Source of the DNA: Photorhabdus laumondii subsp. laumondii
GTDB taxonomy: Bacteria > Pseudomonadota > Gammaproteobacteria > Enterobacterales > Enterobacteriaceae
Direction: 5' to 3'
Length of the DNA stretch: 64,000 nucleotides
NCBI RefSeq assembly: GCF_003343245.1
Contig: NZ_CP024901.1
Span: 1,364,001 to 1,428,000 of the forward strand
Positions 9,120-20,433 of the stretch are shown here, in pieces. The translations under genes and the position numbers were made by a program. The notes under the pieces are model-generated. The model searched no databases and had not been told where the DNA came from. It was given only the letters and a program-made list of their open reading frames with translations. How positions within the stretch are numbered: position 1 is the first letter of the stretch; every line of letters starts with the position of its first letter.

Positions 9120-10415
9120 ATGAGTACTACTTTTACTCCCAATTTTACCCGTAATAATTGTCCTAATCTGATACCGGAGAGTTTGGGTCGTCTGCCAGAA
9201 ACGTATGGTACTCCATTATGGGTTTACGATAGTGAAACAATTATCCAAAAAATCAATTTGTTATGTCAATTTGATGTGGTCAGGTTTGCTCAGAAAGCGT
9301 GTTCTAATACTCACATTTTACGCCTGATGCGTGAGTATGGTGTGAAAGTTGATGCCGTTTCGCTAGGGGAAATTGAACGTGCTTTACGGGCCGGGTTTTG
9401 TCCAGGGCAAGAAGTGTCAGATATCATTTTCACTGCTGATTTAATCGATGTGTCGACGCTGCAAAGAGTAACCGAATTGGATATTCCGGTTAATGCGGGT
9501 TCTATCGATATGTTGGAACAGATTGGTCAATATAAAAAAGGGCATCCGGTGTGGTTGCGGATTAATCCTGGGTTTGGTCATGGTCATAGCCAGAAGACGA
9601 ATACCGGGGGTGAAAACAGTAAACATGGTATTTGGTACCAGAATCTTCCTCAGGCAATTGAAAAAATCCGCCACTATGGATTGAAATTGCTTGGTTTACA
9701 TATGCATATTGGCTCTGGTGTTGATTATCATCACCTTGCCAGTGTATGTAATGCGATGGTTGAACAGGTTATTCTTTGTGGTGAAGATATTCAGGCAATT
9801 TCAGCCGGTGGAGGTTTATCGACTCCTTATCATCAGGGAGATGAACGAATCAATATCGCTCATTATTTTGGGTTGTGGGATGATGCTCGTAAAAGAATTG
9901 AGCAGCATTTGGGTCATAAAATTGAGTTGGAAATTGAACCGGGGCGTTTTTTGGTTGCGGAATCTGGCGTTTTGATGACAGAAGTTCGGGCGGTTAAGCA
10001 GATGGGGAACCGTAATTATGTTCTGGTGGATGCGGGGTTCAATGACTTAATGCGTCCAGTAATGTATGGCAGTTATCACCATATCTCGGTTTTGCCTGCT
10101 GATGGACGTAAGATTGAGCAATTGCCATTGCGGGAAACGTTAGTTGCGGGGCCGTTATGTGAATCCGGTGATATCTTTACGCAGGTTGAGGGCGGTGGAA
10201 TTGCGCCAAGAGCATTGCCACCTGTTCAAGTTGGCGACTATTTAGTTTTTCATGACACTGGTGCCTATGGTGCGTCAATGTCTTCCAATTACAATAGCCG
10301 TCCGCTTATCTCTGAAGTGTTGTTTGTTAATGGTAAGCCTCAATTAATTCGTCGCCGTCAAACGATTGAAGAGTTGTTAGCATTGGAAGAAGTATCTTGT
10401 GCCTCTACGTCATAA
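9120..10415 (+). CDS. lysA: diaminopimelate decarboxylase
   Basis: A PLP-dependent fold-III decarboxylase converting meso-diaminopimelate to L-lysine, the last step of lysine synthesis. The 431-residue protein has the PLP-lysine block VVRFAQKACSNTHILRLMRE, HMHIGSGVDYHHL, the glycine-rich AISAGGGLSTPY, EIEPGRFLVAESG and AGPLCESGDIFTQ (catalytic Cys). The start at 9120 (MSTTFTPNF) was chosen over an in-frame GTG at 9105. A perfect 10-bp hairpin follows the stop. Confidence 0.96.
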   Translation: MSTTFTPNFTRNNCPNLIPESLGRLPETYGTPLWVYDSETIIQKINLLCQFDVVRFAQKACSNTHILRLMREYGVKVDAVSLGEIERALRAGFCPGQEVSDIIFTADLIDVSTLQRVTELDIPVNAGSIDMLEQIGQYKKGHPVWLRINPGFGHGHSQKTNTGGENSKHGIWYQNLPQAIEKIRHYGLKLLGLHMHIGSGVDYHHLASVCNAMVEQVILCGEDIQAISAGGGLSTPYHQGDERINIAHYFGLWDDARKRIEQHLGHKIELEIEPGRFLVAESGVLMTEVRAVKQMGNRNYVLVDAGFNDLMRPVMYGSYHHISVLPADGRKIEQLPLRETLVAGPLCESGDIFTQVEGGGIAPRALPPVQVGDYLVFHDTGAYGASMSSNYNSRPLISEVLFVNGKPQLIRRRQTIEELLALEEVSCASTS

Positions 10416-10420
10416 AATAT

Positions 10421-10448
10421 GGGGCGATATTTGTTAAGATATCGCCCC
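10421..10448 (+). terminator. hairpin after lysA
   Basis: GGGGCGATAT and ATATCGCCCC form a 10-bp perfect stem with an 8-nt loop, 6 bp after the lysA stop and 40 bp from the convergent fadE stop. The T tract is weak (GTGATTAATTT). It probably serves as a bidirectional terminator for the convergent pair. Confidence 0.65.
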
Positions 10449-10487
10449 GTGATTAATTTAGTGCTTAACTCTCTTTAGTCGTCAGTT

Positions 10488-12923
10488 TCAGGCGGCTTCT
10501 GTTCTCAGTTTTTCAACGCGGGCAGGAACAGCCAGCGCTTCTGGTTCAAACTCATCGACATTAATAGAACGCAGACGGCTTGCTTCCGCACGTTTTAGAA
10601 TTGCGGCCTCGTCTGGCGTGATCTTACGTTCTGCGAGTGCCTGTTCTGCCAGTTTATCCAGGCGAGTAAAGCCAAGACGCTTACCTGCTTCGCGACTCAA
10701 ACGGGCGTGGATCGGTTCTGCGGCAATAATATCGTGCAGCGCTTCTTCCAATAATCCGTGAGGATTGTGCTCGTTTGGTGTCAGATATTGACCTCGGCCA
10801 ATGCGATCACGGGTAGCCGAAGGTTGCTGTAAGATCTGGGCCAGTTTGTGATCCAGATGGTCAGATGGTGCTGAGTGTACACGCCCTAGAGGGAAGACAA
10901 TAACACGCATCAGACCGGCAACCAGACGATTCGGGAAGTTACTCAGTAAGTTATCTATCGCCTGTTCTGCCTGATACAAACTATCTTGAACGGCCCACTG
11001 AACTAGCGGCAAATCTTCTTTTTGACGACCTTCATCTTCATAGCGTTTTAATGTCGCGGAAGCCAGATAGGTTTGACTCAAAACATCTCCAAGACGGGCG
11101 GAGACACGTTCACGGCGTTTCAGGCTACCACCTAATACCCCCATTGCCACATCTGATAATAGCGCAAGGTTGGTGCTCAGGCGGTTTAATTGCTGATAGT
11201 AACGGCGTGTTGCATCATTGACCGGTGTGCTGCTGGTGCGGCCATTGGTTAAGCCAAGCCAGAAGCTGCGTAACGTGTTACTAGCAACGTGACCAAGGTG
11301 GCTAAACAGTGCCTTATCAAAATCTTTAATACGGTTATTTTCAACCGCGGCCATTTCGTCAAGTACATAAGGATGGCAGCGGATAGCTCCCTGACCGTAG
11401 ATAATCATGTTACGGGTCAGAATATTGGCACCTTCAACGGTAATGGCGATAGGTGCACCTTGATAAGCGCGAGCAAGGAAGTTGGATGGACCAAGGCAGA
11501 TACCTTTACCACCGGCAATATCCATTGCGTCAATAATTGAGCGTTGGCCTCGGTGAGTACAGTGATATTTCACGATAGCGGATAACACAGAGGGTTTTTC
11601 ACCTAGCATGATACCGGTTGTTGCAAGTGTTGAAGCGGCATCCATCAAATAGGTGTTACCGGCAATGCGTGCTAGTGGTTCTTCAATCCCTTCCATTTTA
11701 CCAATTGGCATTTTAAATTGGCGGCGGATATAAGAGTATGCACCAATTGCCATCGCAACGCTTTTCAAACCGCCGGTTGCATTTGATGGCAGAGTGATAC
11801 CGCGGCCAACAGACAGACACTCAACCAGCATACGCCAGCCTTGTCCGGCCATTTTTGGCCCGCCAATAATATAGTCGATCGGAACAAAGATATCTTTACC
11901 GCGAGTCGGGCCATTCTGGAATGGAATATTCAGTGGGAAATGGCGATGACCAATTTCTACTCCTGGTACATTGGTCGGGATCAATGCACAGGTAATGCCC
12001 AATTCTTCTGTATCACCCAATAAATGGTCAGGGTCGGACAGTTTGAAAGCCAGACCGAGTACGGTGGCGATAGGTGCAAGTGTGATATAACGTTTGTTCC
12101 AGGTCAGGCGCATACCGAGAATTTGTTCACCTTGCCATTCTCCCATACAGACTACGCCTGTATCTGGGATTGATCCGGCATCAGAGCCAGCTTCCGGGCT
12201 GGTCAGTGCGAAACATGGGATCTCTTCACCACGGGCAAGCCCGGGTAGATAGCGGTTTTTCTGCTCTTCGGTGCCATAATGCTGTAACAATTCACCTGGG
12301 CCGAGAGAGTTAGGTACACCTACGGTGATTGCCAAAATGCCGGATGCCCCCGCCAATTTTTGCAGGACTCGTGCCTGTGCATAGGCTGAGAATTCCAGAC
12401 CGCCATACTCTTTTTTAATGATCATGGCAAAGAAGCGGTGTTCTTTCAGGTAACGCCATAACTCAGGTGGTAAATCAGCAAGTTCATGGCTTATCTGGAA
12501 ATCATTGGTCATGCGGCAAGCTTCTTCTACCGGGCCATCCAGAAATGCTTGTTCTTCAGCGGTTAGCTGAGGCCTTGGATAGTCATGCAATTTTTTCCAG
12601 TCGGGTTTACCGCGGAACAGCTCGCCTTCCCACCAGGTAGTTCCTGCATCAAGAGCTTCTTTTTCCGTGCGAGATAGACTTGGCATTACTTTACGGAAGG
12701 CTTTTAAGGCCGGAACAGTCAGTAAGGAGTGGCGCATTGGCGCAAAATTCAGCGGGAACAGAATAATGGCCATTGGTAACAACATCCAGTAGCTCCATGC
12801 ATCAATAGCGCCCATCAGGACGGTATAGACAAGGAGCAGTAGGCTGCTGAGACTGAGATTGACTTTGTGATAGCAAAGTATCCCAATCAAGACTAAGAAT
12901 AGAATAATACTCAATGTGGTCAT
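10488..12923 (-). CDS. fadE: acyl-CoA dehydrogenase FadE
   Basis: The FAD-dependent acyl-CoA dehydrogenase of fatty-acid beta-oxidation. The 811 residues include two N-terminal membrane segments (about residues 1-60) typical of the FadE type. The dehydrogenase core follows, with [15 protein letters not shown] (flavin/substrate region) and [13 protein letters not shown] containing the expected catalytic glutamate. The C-terminal DUF1974-like extension is present. AGGAG precedes the ATG, and a FadR-like operator lies 41 bp upstream. The gene is convergent with lysA and divergent from gmhA. Confidence 0.96.
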   Translation of the reverse strand: MTTLSIILFLVLIGILCYHKVNLSLSSLLLLVYTVLMGAIDAWSYWMLLPMAIILFPLNFAPMRHSLLTVPALKAFRKVMPSLSRTEKEALDAGTTWWEGELFRGKPDWKKLHDYPRPQLTAEEQAFLDGPVEEACRMTNDFQISHELADLPPELWRYLKEHRFFAMIIKKEYGGLEFSAYAQARVLQKLAGASGILAITVGVPNSLGPGELLQHYGTEEQKNRYLPGLARGEEIPCFALTSPEAGSDAGSIPDTGVVCMGEWQGEQILGMRLTWNKRYITLAPIATVLGLAFKLSDPDHLLGDTEELGITCALIPTNVPGVEIGHRHFPLNIPFQNGPTRGKDIFVPIDYIIGGPKMAGQGWRMLVECLSVGRGITLPSNATGGLKSVAMAIGAYSYIRRQFKMPIGKMEGIEEPLARIAGNTYLMDAASTLATTGIMLGEKPSVLSAIVKYHCTHRGQRSIIDAMDIAGGKGICLGPSNFLARAYQGAPIAITVEGANILTRNMIIYGQGAIRCHPYVLDEMAAVENNRIKDFDKALFSHLGHVASNTLRSFWLGLTNGRTSSTPVNDATRRYYQQLNRLSTNLALLSDVAMGVLGGSLKRRERVSARLGDVLSQTYLASATLKRYEDEGRQKEDLPLVQWAVQDSLYQAEQAIDNLLSNFPNRLVAGLMRVIVFPLGRVHSAPSDHLDHKLAQILQQPSATRDRIGRGQYLTPNEHNPHGLLEEALHDIIAAEPIHARLSREAGKRLGFTRLDKLAEQALAERKITPDEAAILKRAEASRLRSINVDEFEPEALAVPARVEKLRTEAA

Positions 12924-12963
12924 AATAAAAGCTCCTGGTTAATCTCAGGGTCAGGTAAGTCAT

Positions 12964-12980
12964 CAGAGGTCGGACCTGTT
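12964..12980 (-). promoter_or_regulatory. FadR-like operator upstream of fadE
   Basis: The 17-mer CAGAGGTCGGACCTGTT contains the palindromic core GGTCGGACC and matches the recalled E. coli FadR consensus (AACTGGTCNGACNTGTT) at most informative positions. It lies 41-57 bp upstream of the fadE ATG. The sequence match is seen; repression by FadR is inferred from the known fad regulon. Confidence 0.6.
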
Positions 12981-13182
12981 GTGGTGTTCTTCTCTTTTTA
13001 GACCAGGAAATTGCTTTTAGCAATATCTTTACATCTTAATTACAATGTAGCTCACAAACTCGCAGTGATCAGGAACGGATTAATTCTCCAGAAATGTGAT
13101 GTTGTCTTCTTTCAATTCTCTTGATCCGGTAAACTGCCATCCGGCACAACATTAAAGATTACCTGACCGAAGTGAGGAGCCT

Positions 13183-13764
13183 ATGTATCAAGACTTGATC
13201 CGTAGTGAATTGAACGAAGCCGCGGATACGCTGGCAAAGTTTTTAAGTGACGATGCAAATATTGAAGCAATTCAAAAAGCAGCAGTATTGCTGGCTGATT
13301 CATTTAAAGTGGGTGGCAAGGTACTGTCCTGCGGTAATGGGGGTTCGCATTGTGATGCGATGCATTTTGCCGAAGAATTAACAGGTCGTTACCGCGAGAA
13401 TCGTCCTGGCTATCCAGCGATTGCGATTTCTGATGTCAGTCATCTTTCCTGCGTCAGTAATGATTTCGGGTATGAATTTGTTTTTTCTCGTTATATAGAA
13501 GCGGTAGGGAAAGAGGGCGATGTATTACTGGGTATCTCTACTTCCGGTAATTCCGGTAATATTATCAAAGCAGTTGAAGCTGCCCGCTTAAAAGGCATGA
13601 AAGTCATTACGTTGACAGGCAAGGATGGCGGTAAAATGGCAGGAACCGCTGATGTGGAAATTCGTGTCCCGCATTTTGGTTATGCAGATCGTATTCAGGA
13701 AATTCATATCAAAGTTATTCATATCCTGATTCAACTTATTGAAAAAGAGATGGTTAAAGCTTGA
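13183..13764 (+). CDS. gmhA: sedoheptulose-7-phosphate isomerase
   Basis: Catalyses the first step of ADP-heptose synthesis for the LPS inner core (sedoheptulose-7-P to D-glycero-D-manno-heptose-7-P). The 193-residue SIS-domain protein has the family blocks [38 protein letters not shown] and [19 protein letters not shown] lies just upstream of the ATG. It is divergent from fadE and followed by yafJ, as in E. coli, with a 127-bp repeat between them. Confidence 0.97.
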   Translation: MYQDLIRSELNEAADTLAKFLSDDANIEAIQKAAVLLADSFKVGGKVLSCGNGGSHCDAMHFAEELTGRYRENRPGYPAIAISDVSHLSCVSNDFGYEFVFSRYIEAVGKEGDVLLGISTSGNSGNIIKAVEAARLKGMKVITLTGKDGGKMAGTADVEIRVPHFGYADRIQEIHIKVIHILIQLIEKEMVKA

Positions 13765-13767
13765 TTT

Positions 13768-13894
13768 TATACCCTATGGATTTCAAGATGGATCGCGACG
13801 GCAAGGGAGCGAATCCCCGGGAGCATAGGTAACGATGTGACCGGGGTGAGTGAGTGCAGCCAACAAAGAGGCAACTTGAAAGATGACGGGTATA
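13768..13894. repeat. 127-bp intergenic repeat, copy 1
   Basis: A 127-bp element with inverted termini: TATACCC...TTTCAAG at one end and CTTGAAA...GGGTATA at the other. A near-identical full copy lies at 27750-27876 and a 46-bp internally deleted copy at 60442-60487. It lacks coding capacity and sits between gmhA and yafJ. It resembles the ERIC/MITE class of enterobacterial intergenic repeats by size and terminal symmetry; I cannot assign a named family. Confidence 0.85.
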
Positions 13895-13913
13895 CAGGCT
13901 ACAGAGGTGGGCA

Positions 13914-14681
13914 ATGTGTGAGTTACTTGGCATGAGTGCAAATGTGCCAACAGATATCTGCTTTAGTTTAGGTGGCTTGATTCAGCGAGGTGGTCATACT
14001 GGGCCCCATAAAGATGGTTGGGGGATCACTTTTTATGAGGGGCGGGGCTGTCGCACATTTAAAGATCATCAACCAAGTTACAATTCACCCGTTGCCCGCT
14101 TTGTACAAGAGTATCCGATTAAATCTAGAGTGGTGGTTTCTCATATCCGGCAGGCTAATCGCGGTAATGTTACGTTGGAAAATACTCATCCTTTCATCCG
14201 TGAGATGTGGGGGCGCAACTGGACTTATGCCCATAATGGGCAGCTTCGGGGCTATCGGCAGCTTGAAACGGGTCAGTATCGTCCCGTTGGGCAAACTGAT
14301 AGCGAACATGCTTTTTGCTGGATTTTGCAGCAACTTTCACAAAAATACCCAAGAACCCCCTCCAATTGGCCTAAGGTTTTTCGTTTTATCGCTTCACTAG
14401 CAGATGAGCTCAGCAAAAAAGGCGTATTTAATATGTTGTTGTCAGATGGGCGTTTTATGATGGCATATTGTTCAACCAACCTTTATTGGATTACCCGTCG
14501 GGCGCCGTTTGGAAAAGCGAAACTTCTGGATCAAGATATTGAAATTGATTTTCAACAACATACACAGCCGGATGATGTTGTTTCTGTCATTGTTACTCAA
14601 CCTTTAACGGGTAATGAAGCTTGGAATCGTATTGAGCCGGGTCGCTATGCACTATTTCATCTTGGTGAACGCATATTGTGA
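13914..14681 (+). CDS. yafJ: class II glutamine amidotransferase YafJ
   Basis: A 255-residue N-terminal-nucleophile amidotransferase-fold protein. The catalytic Cys is residue 2 (MCELLGMSANVP), with GGHTGPHKDGWGITFY, VVSHIRQANRGN, NTHPF and YAHNGQL forming the GATase-II pocket. No synthase domain is fused and the amide acceptor is unknown. GAGGTGG lies 8 nt before the ATG. Its 3' end overlaps the convergent yafK by 30 bp. The gmhA-yafJ-yafK order is the same as in E. coli. Confidence 0.92.
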   Translation: MCELLGMSANVPTDICFSLGGLIQRGGHTGPHKDGWGITFYEGRGCRTFKDHQPSYNSPVARFVQEYPIKSRVVVSHIRQANRGNVTLENTHPFIREMWGRNWTYAHNGQLRGYRQLETGQYRPVGQTDSEHAFCWILQQLSQKYPRTPSNWPKVFRFIASLADELSKKGVFNMLLSDGRFMMAYCSTNLYWITRRAPFGKAKLLDQDIEIDFQQHTQPDDVVSVIVTQPLTGNEAWNRIEPGRYALFHLGERIL

Positions 14682-15395
14682 TTGATGCTGCAAAAGTGGT
14701 GATTTTTCAGGTGTAGCATTAACCACATATTGGCCGTTAATGATGCTGACCGTTGCTGGCTGGTGATTTTTTGCAAAATATTCATAAGCCGGCTGTAATT
14801 GTAACCAAAACATATAGTGGGAGGATGAACGATGGCGTAGCATATTCTGTGGTGTCATTCTGAATGGATAAATACTGATATTAATTTCATATTGCCCGCG
14901 CAATAATGCACTTTCTACATAATGGTAGATCTCATCCATATAACCATTAGTCATCGCATAGCAACCGACAGATTTACACTCTCCGTGGATCATTAAATAG
15001 TTGCCGGAATAGCCTCTGAATTTATCGTATTCATTTGGAAAGCCGAGATTAATAGATCGGTAATACCGACTATTTGGATTAAGTTGATGGGTTTTTACAC
15101 GATAGAAGCCTTCCGGGCTTTTCAGATCACCTTCTGTGGTTTTGGGACCAAGGCCGCCAGAGTAATTACAGATGGGGTAGCTTTTAGACAGTTGGTAGCT
15201 TCCATGACTATTTTTAGTATAAAGCTCCAATATCCGCTCTTCTTTGAATATTTGGATAAAGACAGGAGAGCCAGGCTGCACAGGGAAATTTTGCTGCAAT
15301 TGCACTAAAGTATCCTGAGTATAGACAGGAGTAAATGAACTAAATAACAACAATATTATTGTAATTATTGCAGGAAAAGCCGCAATTTTTTTCAT
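14652..15395 (-). CDS. yafK: YkuD-fold murein protein YafK (DpaA-like)
   Basis: A periplasmic L,D-transpeptidase-fold protein. E. coli YafK/DpaA is reported to detach Braun lipoprotein from peptidoglycan. The 247 residues start with a signal peptide (MKKIAAFPAIITIILLLFSS). The YkuD catalytic motif HGECKSVGCYAMTNG contains the nucleophilic Cys. GGLGPKTTEGDLKSPEGFYRV is the other conserved block. It is convergent with yafJ. A 419-bp gap separates its start from nqrA. Confidence 0.9.
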   Translation of the reverse strand: MKKIAAFPAIITIILLLFSSFTPVYTQDTLVQLQQNFPVQPGSPVFIQIFKEERILELYTKNSHGSYQLSKSYPICNYSGGLGPKTTEGDLKSPEGFYRVKTHQLNPNSRYYRSINLGFPNEYDKFRGYSGNYLMIHGECKSVGCYAMTNGYMDEIYHYVESALLRGQYEINISIYPFRMTPQNMLRHRSSSHYMFWLQLQPAYEYFAKNHQPATVSIINGQYVVNATPEKSPLLQHQSQYAFTKMK

Positions 15396-15814
15396 GTGAC
15401 TACCGTAATAGCGATGTCGCGAACTAACTAAAAATTTAGCTTAAGATTGCCATGAGTCATCGACTTTGTGAATAGAAAATGATGACGGTAACTTTATCAC
15501 TACAAAGTGATTGTTAGGTTAAAATACAATCAGTTGTCGGTAAAGGTGATATAATCATTCGTTTTTTGCGATCGGTTAATCGTTCAATGCCAAAATTATT
15601 CCTGTTTGCTTGAACTAAATCACTTGATTAGTCAGACAGTCTAAGAAGGGAGATGTTAAAATTGCCGCCCGGAGATTAACAGAAAATCGTAACAATTATC
15701 GGAGAATTATAACCTGGGCACGATTCGTGACTTAAGGGGTTTTTTATAGAGTGGCTATATTACCACCAGGTAATCTGTAGCATATGATTTAATTGATAAA
15801 CTTGTGCAAATCTT
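15396..15814. other. intergenic region between yafK and nqrA
   Basis: 419 bp without a supportable gene. It presumably carries the yafK promoter and the nqr operon promoter. I see no convincing operator or riboswitch. The nqrA ATG has only a weak ribosome-binding site. Confidence 0.6.
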
Positions 15815-17158
15815 ATGATTAAAATTAAAAAAGGACTCGACCTCCCGATTGCAGGAGCGCCTGCTCAAGTAATAGAAGACGGTCCGACGATTCGCCATGT
15901 AGCACTGTTGGGTGAAGAGTATGTTGGAATGCGTCCTTCTATGTTGGTGAAGGAAGGTGAGCATGTTAAGAAGGGCCAGATTCTTTTTGAAGATAAAAAG
16001 AATCCAGGTGTGGTTTTCACCAGCCCAGCCTGTGGGCAGGTTGTAGCGATTAATCGTGGTGAACAACGTATTTTGCAGTCAATTGTGATTGAGATAACGG
16101 GAGACGAACAGGTTAATTTTGACCGTTATGATCGTGCCCAATTTACTCAATTATCCCGAGAACAAGTGGAAAAGAATCTGATTGATTCCGGGTTATGGAC
16201 TGCACTACGTACCCGTCCTTACAGCCGAAGTCCTGCTCCCGGCTCCTCGCCAAAAGCAATTTTTGTAACCGCGATGGATACTCAGCCTCTGGCTGCAAAT
16301 TCACAGGTGATTATTGCTACCGATAAAGAGGCTTTTGTTGATGGTCTGAATGTACTGACTAAACTGACCGAAGGTAAAGTCCATGTTTGCCATAGTGCAG
16401 GAAGCTTGCCGAATGTCGGTAATAATGCACAAATCACTTATAATCAGTTCTCTGGTCCGCACCCTGCGGGATTAGCTGGAACTCATATTCACTTTATTGA
16501 ACCCGTCAGTGCGACTAAAACGGTATGGCACCTGGGATATCAGGATGTGATTGCGATCGGTAAATTATTCACTACCGGTACACTTTATACTGATCGTGTC
16601 ATTGCATTGGCCGGTCCACAGGTTGAGAAACCCCGTCTCATACGTACTTGCTTAGGGGCCGATCTGCTTGAGTTAACTCAGGGTCAGCTTAAACAGGGTG
16701 AAAACCGTATTATTTCAGGTTCCGTATTGTGCGGTACTCAGTCAGATGAGGTTCATCACTATCTTGGTCGTTTCCACACTTTGGTTTCCGTTTTGCGTGA
16801 AGGTCGCGAAAAAGAGCTATTTGGTTGGATCATGCCGGGCATCGATAAATTTTCTATCACCCGCACCACCATTGGTCATTTCCTGAAAAATAAGCGCTTT
16901 GCTTTTTCAACCACAATGAATGGTGGTGAACGTTCTATGGTACCAATTGGTAACTATGAGCGTGTTATGCCTTTGGATATTATGGCAACGCATTTGCTGC
17001 GGGATCTGCTGGCGGGTGATACCGATAGTGCTCAGGCACTGGGTTGTCTGGAGTTAGATGAGGAAGACTTAGCGCTTTGTACCTATGTCTGTCCTGGCAA
17101 ATATGAATATGGTCCGGTACTGCGTGAAGTGCTGACTAAGATTGAGCAGGAAGGATGA
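15815..17158 (+). CDS. nqrA: Na+-NQR subunit A
   Basis: A cytoplasmic-side subunit of the Na+-translocating NADH:ubiquinone oxidoreductase, associated with quinone binding. The 447 residues begin [18 protein letters not shown] and include [19 protein letters not shown] and [15 protein letters not shown], all typical. It is the first gene of nqrABCDEF-apbE-nqrM; its stop lies 4 bp before nqrB. Confidence 0.97.
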   Translation: MIKIKKGLDLPIAGAPAQVIEDGPTIRHVALLGEEYVGMRPSMLVKEGEHVKKGQILFEDKKNPGVVFTSPACGQVVAINRGEQRILQSIVIEITGDEQVNFDRYDRAQFTQLSREQVEKNLIDSGLWTALRTRPYSRSPAPGSSPKAIFVTAMDTQPLAANSQVIIATDKEAFVDGLNVLTKLTEGKVHVCHSAGSLPNVGNNAQITYNQFSGPHPAGLAGTHIHFIEPVSATKTVWHLGYQDVIAIGKLFTTGTLYTDRVIALAGPQVEKPRLIRTCLGADLLELTQGQLKQGENRIISGSVLCGTQSDEVHHYLGRFHTLVSVLREGREKELFGWIMPGIDKFSITRTTIGHFLKNKRFAFSTTMNGGERSMVPIGNYERVMPLDIMATHLLRDLLAGDTDSAQALGCLELDEEDLALCTYVCPGKYEYGPVLREVLTKIEQEG

Positions 17159-17162
17159 TTTC

Positions 17163-18401
17163 ATGGGCCTGAAAAACTATTTTGAAAAAATTGAGCACCA
17201 CTTTGAGCTCGGGGGCAAATTAGAAAAATATTATCCGTTGTATGAAGCGGTAACGACGATTTTCTATACACCAGGTACAGTAACTTCTGGCGGTGCCCAT
17301 GTCCGTGATGCTATCGATCTAAAGCGTATGATGATCATGGTATGGCTGGCCGTATTCCCGGCAATGTTCTGGGGAATGTATAACGTTGGTCAGCAGGCGA
17401 TCCCTGCGTTGTATCATTTATACAGTGGCGCAGAATTACAACAACTTTTGGTATCTGACTGGCACTATTGCGTTGCTCAGTTTTTGGGGGCATCACTGAC
17501 ACCGGATGCGGGTTGGGGCAGTAAAATGTTGCTTGGTGCAACTTACTTTTTGCCTGTTTACATCGTTGTATTTGTGGTGGGTGGCTTCTGGGAAGTGCTG
17601 TTTGCCCTTATCCGTAAGCATGAAATTAACGAAGGATTTTTCGTTACTTCTATTTTATTTGCGTTGATTGTTCCACCAACGATTCCTCTGTGGCAGGCGG
17701 CGCTGGGTATTACATTCGGTGTTGTCATTGCGAAAGAAGTCTTCGGTGGTACAGGTCGTAACTTCCTGAACCCGGCACTGGCTGGCCGTGCTTTTCTATT
17801 CTTTGCTTACCCTGCACAGATTTCAGGTGATTTGGTATGGACTGCGGCTGATGGTTTCTCTGGTGCGACCCCGTTATCTCAATGGGCGGCTGGTGGTAGT
17901 CAGGGATTAGTGAATACCGTTACCGGTCAGCCTGTTACCTGGATGGATGCTTTCATTGGTAATATTCCTGGTTCTATCGGAGAAGTATCTACGCTGATGA
18001 TTTTCATCGGTGGGGCAATTATCCTGTTTACCCGCATTGCTTCATGGCGCATTGTCGCCGGGGTGATGTTGGGTATGGTTGCAACTTCCTACCTATTTAA
18101 TGCTATCGGTTCAGAGACTAACCCGTTGTTTGCTATGCCGTGGTATTGGCATATGGTTCTGGGTGGTTTTGCTTTTGGTATGATTTTTATGGCGACCGAT
18201 CCAGTGTCTGCTTCATTTACCGATAAAGGTAAATGGTGGTACGGCGTTCTGATTGGTGTAATGTGCGTTCTGATCAGGGTTGTTAACCCGGCATACCCGG
18301 AAGGTATGATGCTGGCGATTCTGTTCGCAAACCTGTTTGCGCCATTGTTTGATTATCTGGTAGTGCAGGCCAATATTAAGCGGAGAAAAGCCCGTGGCTA
18401 A
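17163..18401 (+). CDS. nqrB: Na+-NQR subunit B
   Basis: A membrane subunit with multiple transmembrane helices that carries a covalently attached FMN. The start at 17163 ([14 protein letters not shown], 412 residues) follows AAGGATG and was preferred over an upstream in-frame start at 17142. The flavinylation sequence DGFSGATPL (Thr attachment) and the [20 protein letters not shown] block are intact. It overlaps nqrC by 8 bp. Confidence 0.97.
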   Translation: MGLKNYFEKIEHHFELGGKLEKYYPLYEAVTTIFYTPGTVTSGGAHVRDAIDLKRMMIMVWLAVFPAMFWGMYNVGQQAIPALYHLYSGAELQQLLVSDWHYCVAQFLGASLTPDAGWGSKMLLGATYFLPVYIVVFVVGGFWEVLFALIRKHEINEGFFVTSILFALIVPPTIPLWQAALGITFGVVIAKEVFGGTGRNFLNPALAGRAFLFFAYPAQISGDLVWTAADGFSGATPLSQWAAGGSQGLVNTVTGQPVTWMDAFIGNIPGSIGEVSTLMIFIGGAIILFTRIASWRIVAGVMLGMVATSYLFNAIGSETNPLFAMPWYWHMVLGGFAFGMIFMATDPVSASFTDKGKWWYGVLIGVMCVLIRVVNPAYPEGMMLAILFANLFAPLFDYLVVQANIKRRKARG

Positions 18402-19191
18402 TGATAAACCAAAAAATAATGACAGCATCGGCAGAACATTTATCGTTGTTTTTGTGCTATGTCTCGTTTGCTCAATTGTGGTAGCAGGTTCTGCGGTAGG
18501 GCTGAAATCTCAGCAACAGGAACAAAAATTGCTGGATAAACAGCGTAATATCCTCGATGTTGCGGGGTTACTTAATCCACAGATGAGTGCCGATGAGGTT
18601 AAAGAAGCGTTCAAAAGACGCATTAAAACTGAGTTATTGAATCTGGAGACGGCAACGCTTGAAAGCAGTCAGGGCAAGTTTAACCTGAACGATGCGTTGC
18701 GCAGTGATGATACCAGTATTGCATTACCACCTGAAAAGGATCTGGCGAAAATTCGCCGTCGCGCCAATATGGCCGAGGTCTATCTGGTGAAGAATGAACA
18801 GGGTAAAACTCGTGAAATCGTTCTGCCTATCTATGGTTCTGGCTTGTGGTCTGTTATGTATGCTTTTATCTCCGTTGATGTGGACGGCAAAACGGCTCGC
18901 GGTATCACTTATTATTCGCATGGCGAAACGCCGGGGTTGGGGGGAGAAGTGGATAACCCGCAGTGGCGTAAAAAGTGGATAGGTAAAAAACTGTATAACG
19001 ATGAAGGCAACCCGGCGATTAAAATTGTTCGTGGCGGTGCCGCTGCCGATGACTCTTATGGTGTTGATGGTTTGTCTGGTGCGACTCTCACCTCTGCCGG
19101 TGTCCAGAATATGTTTAATTTCTGGTTAGGGGATAACGGTTTTGGTCCGTTCCTGAAAAAAGTACGCGAAGGAGCGTTGAAAGATGGCTGA
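18394..19191 (+). CDS. nqrC: Na+-NQR subunit C
   Basis: A single-span subunit with a periplasmic domain carrying covalent FMN. The 265-residue protein uses a GTG start at 18394, overlapping nqrB. The membrane anchor spans about residues 10-32. The flavinylation motif [10 protein letters not shown], substrate of ApbE, is present near the C-terminus. It overlaps nqrD by 8 bp, suggesting translational coupling. Confidence 0.97.
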   Translation: MANDKPKNNDSIGRTFIVVFVLCLVCSIVVAGSAVGLKSQQQEQKLLDKQRNILDVAGLLNPQMSADEVKEAFKRRIKTELLNLETATLESSQGKFNLNDALRSDDTSIALPPEKDLAKIRRRANMAEVYLVKNEQGKTREIVLPIYGSGLWSVMYAFISVDVDGKTARGITYYSHGETPGLGGEVDNPQWRKKWIGKKLYNDEGNPAIKIVRGGAAADDSYGVDGLSGATLTSAGVQNMFNFWLGDNGFGPFLKKVREGALKDG

Positions 19192-19813
19192 TAGTAAAGA
19201 AATAAAACGAGTCCTTCTTGGGCCACTCTTGGATAATAACCCGATTGCATTGCAGGTTTTGGGGATTTGCTCAGCGCTGGCGGTAACAACCAAGCTGGAA
19301 ACGGCGTTGGTCATGACAATAGCGGTAACATTGGTGACTGCCTTTTCCAGCTTTTTTATCTCGTTGATTCGTCATTACATCCCCGGCAGTGTGCGGATCA
19401 TTGTCCAGATGGCTATTATTGCATCACTGGTTATCGTGGTAGATCAGATTTTACAGGCTTATGCTTATGAGATTTCCAAGCAGTTGTCGGTATTTGTTGG
19501 TCTTATCATTACTAACTGTATCGTGATGGGACGTGCGGAAGCCTATGCGATGAAGTCTCCACCCATTGAGAGCTTTATGGATGGTATCGGTAATGGTTTA
19601 GGTTACGGGGTTATTCTGGTATTGGTTGGTTTCCTGCGTGAGTTGTTTGGTTCCGGCAAACTGTTTGGGATTACCGTGATGGAATCGGTACAGAATGGTG
19701 GCTGGTATCAACCTAATGGTTTGTTCCTGTTAGCCCCAAGCGCGTTTTTCATTATTGGTATGCTGATTTGGGGTCTGAGGACGTTGAAACCGGCGCAGGT
19801 TGAGAAGGAGTAA
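19184..19813 (+). CDS. nqrD: Na+-NQR subunit D
   Basis: A polytopic membrane subunit of 209 residues, related to RnfE. Together with NqrE it forms the inverted half-channel pair of the complex. Landmarks are [20 protein letters not shown] at the N-terminus, [18 protein letters not shown] (membrane Cys involved in iron ligation in this family) and [13 protein letters not shown]. The start overlaps the nqrC stop. Confidence 0.97.
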   Translation: MADSKEIKRVLLGPLLDNNPIALQVLGICSALAVTTKLETALVMTIAVTLVTAFSSFFISLIRHYIPGSVRIIVQMAIIASLVIVVDQILQAYAYEISKQLSVFVGLIITNCIVMGRAEAYAMKSPPIESFMDGIGNGLGYGVILVLVGFLRELFGSGKLFGITVMESVQNGGWYQPNGLFLLAPSAFFIIGMLIWGLRTLKPAQVEKE

Positions 19814-19821
19814 CTGACAAC

Positions 19822-20418
19822 ATGGAACATTTTATAAGCCTGTTTGTCCGCGCTGTCTTTATTGAGAACATGGCGTTGGCTTTCTTCCTCGGTATGTGCA
19901 CCTTTTTGGCCGTATCGAAAAATGTCACAACAGCGTTTGGTCTGGGTATTGCCGTCACGGTGGTTTTAGGGATCTCGGTTCCTGCTAATAACCTGGTGTA
20001 TAACTTGGTATTGCGTGACGGTGCATTGGTTGAAGGGGTTGATCTCAGCTTTCTGAACTTTATTACATTTATTGGCGTGATTGCTGCATTAGTGCAGATT
20101 CTTGAAATGATCCTTGATCGTTATTTCCCTTCACTCTATAACGCGCTTGGCATTTTTTTACCACTGATTACGGTTAACTGTGCGATTTTTGGTGGTGTCT
20201 CTTTCATGGCGCAGCGTGACTATAACTTTTCTGAATCCATCGTGTATGGTTTTGGCTCAGGTATAGGTTGGATGTTGGCAATTGTTCTGCTGGCTTCTAT
20301 CCGTGAAAAAATGAAATATGCTGATGTTCCAGCGGGTCTGAAAGGATTGGGGATCACCTTTGTCACTACGGGTTTGATGGCATTGGGTTTTATGTCCTTC
20401 TCTGGTGTCCAGTTATAA
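19822..20418 (+). CDS. nqrE: Na+-NQR subunit E
   Basis: A polytopic membrane subunit of 198 residues, related to RnfA and partner of NqrD. Conserved blocks include [20 protein letters not shown] (containing one intramembrane Cys region), [17 protein letters not shown] (the second) and [19 protein letters not shown]. It lies 8 bp after nqrD and 15 bp before nqrF. Confidence 0.97.
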   Translation: MEHFISLFVRAVFIENMALAFFLGMCTFLAVSKNVTTAFGLGIAVTVVLGISVPANNLVYNLVLRDGALVEGVDLSFLNFITFIGVIAALVQILEMILDRYFPSLYNALGIFLPLITVNCAIFGGVSFMAQRDYNFSESIVYGFGSGIGWMLAIVLLASIREKMKYADVPAGLKGLGITFVTTGLMALGFMSFSGVQL

Positions 20419-20433
20419 AGGCGAGAAGCGTTC

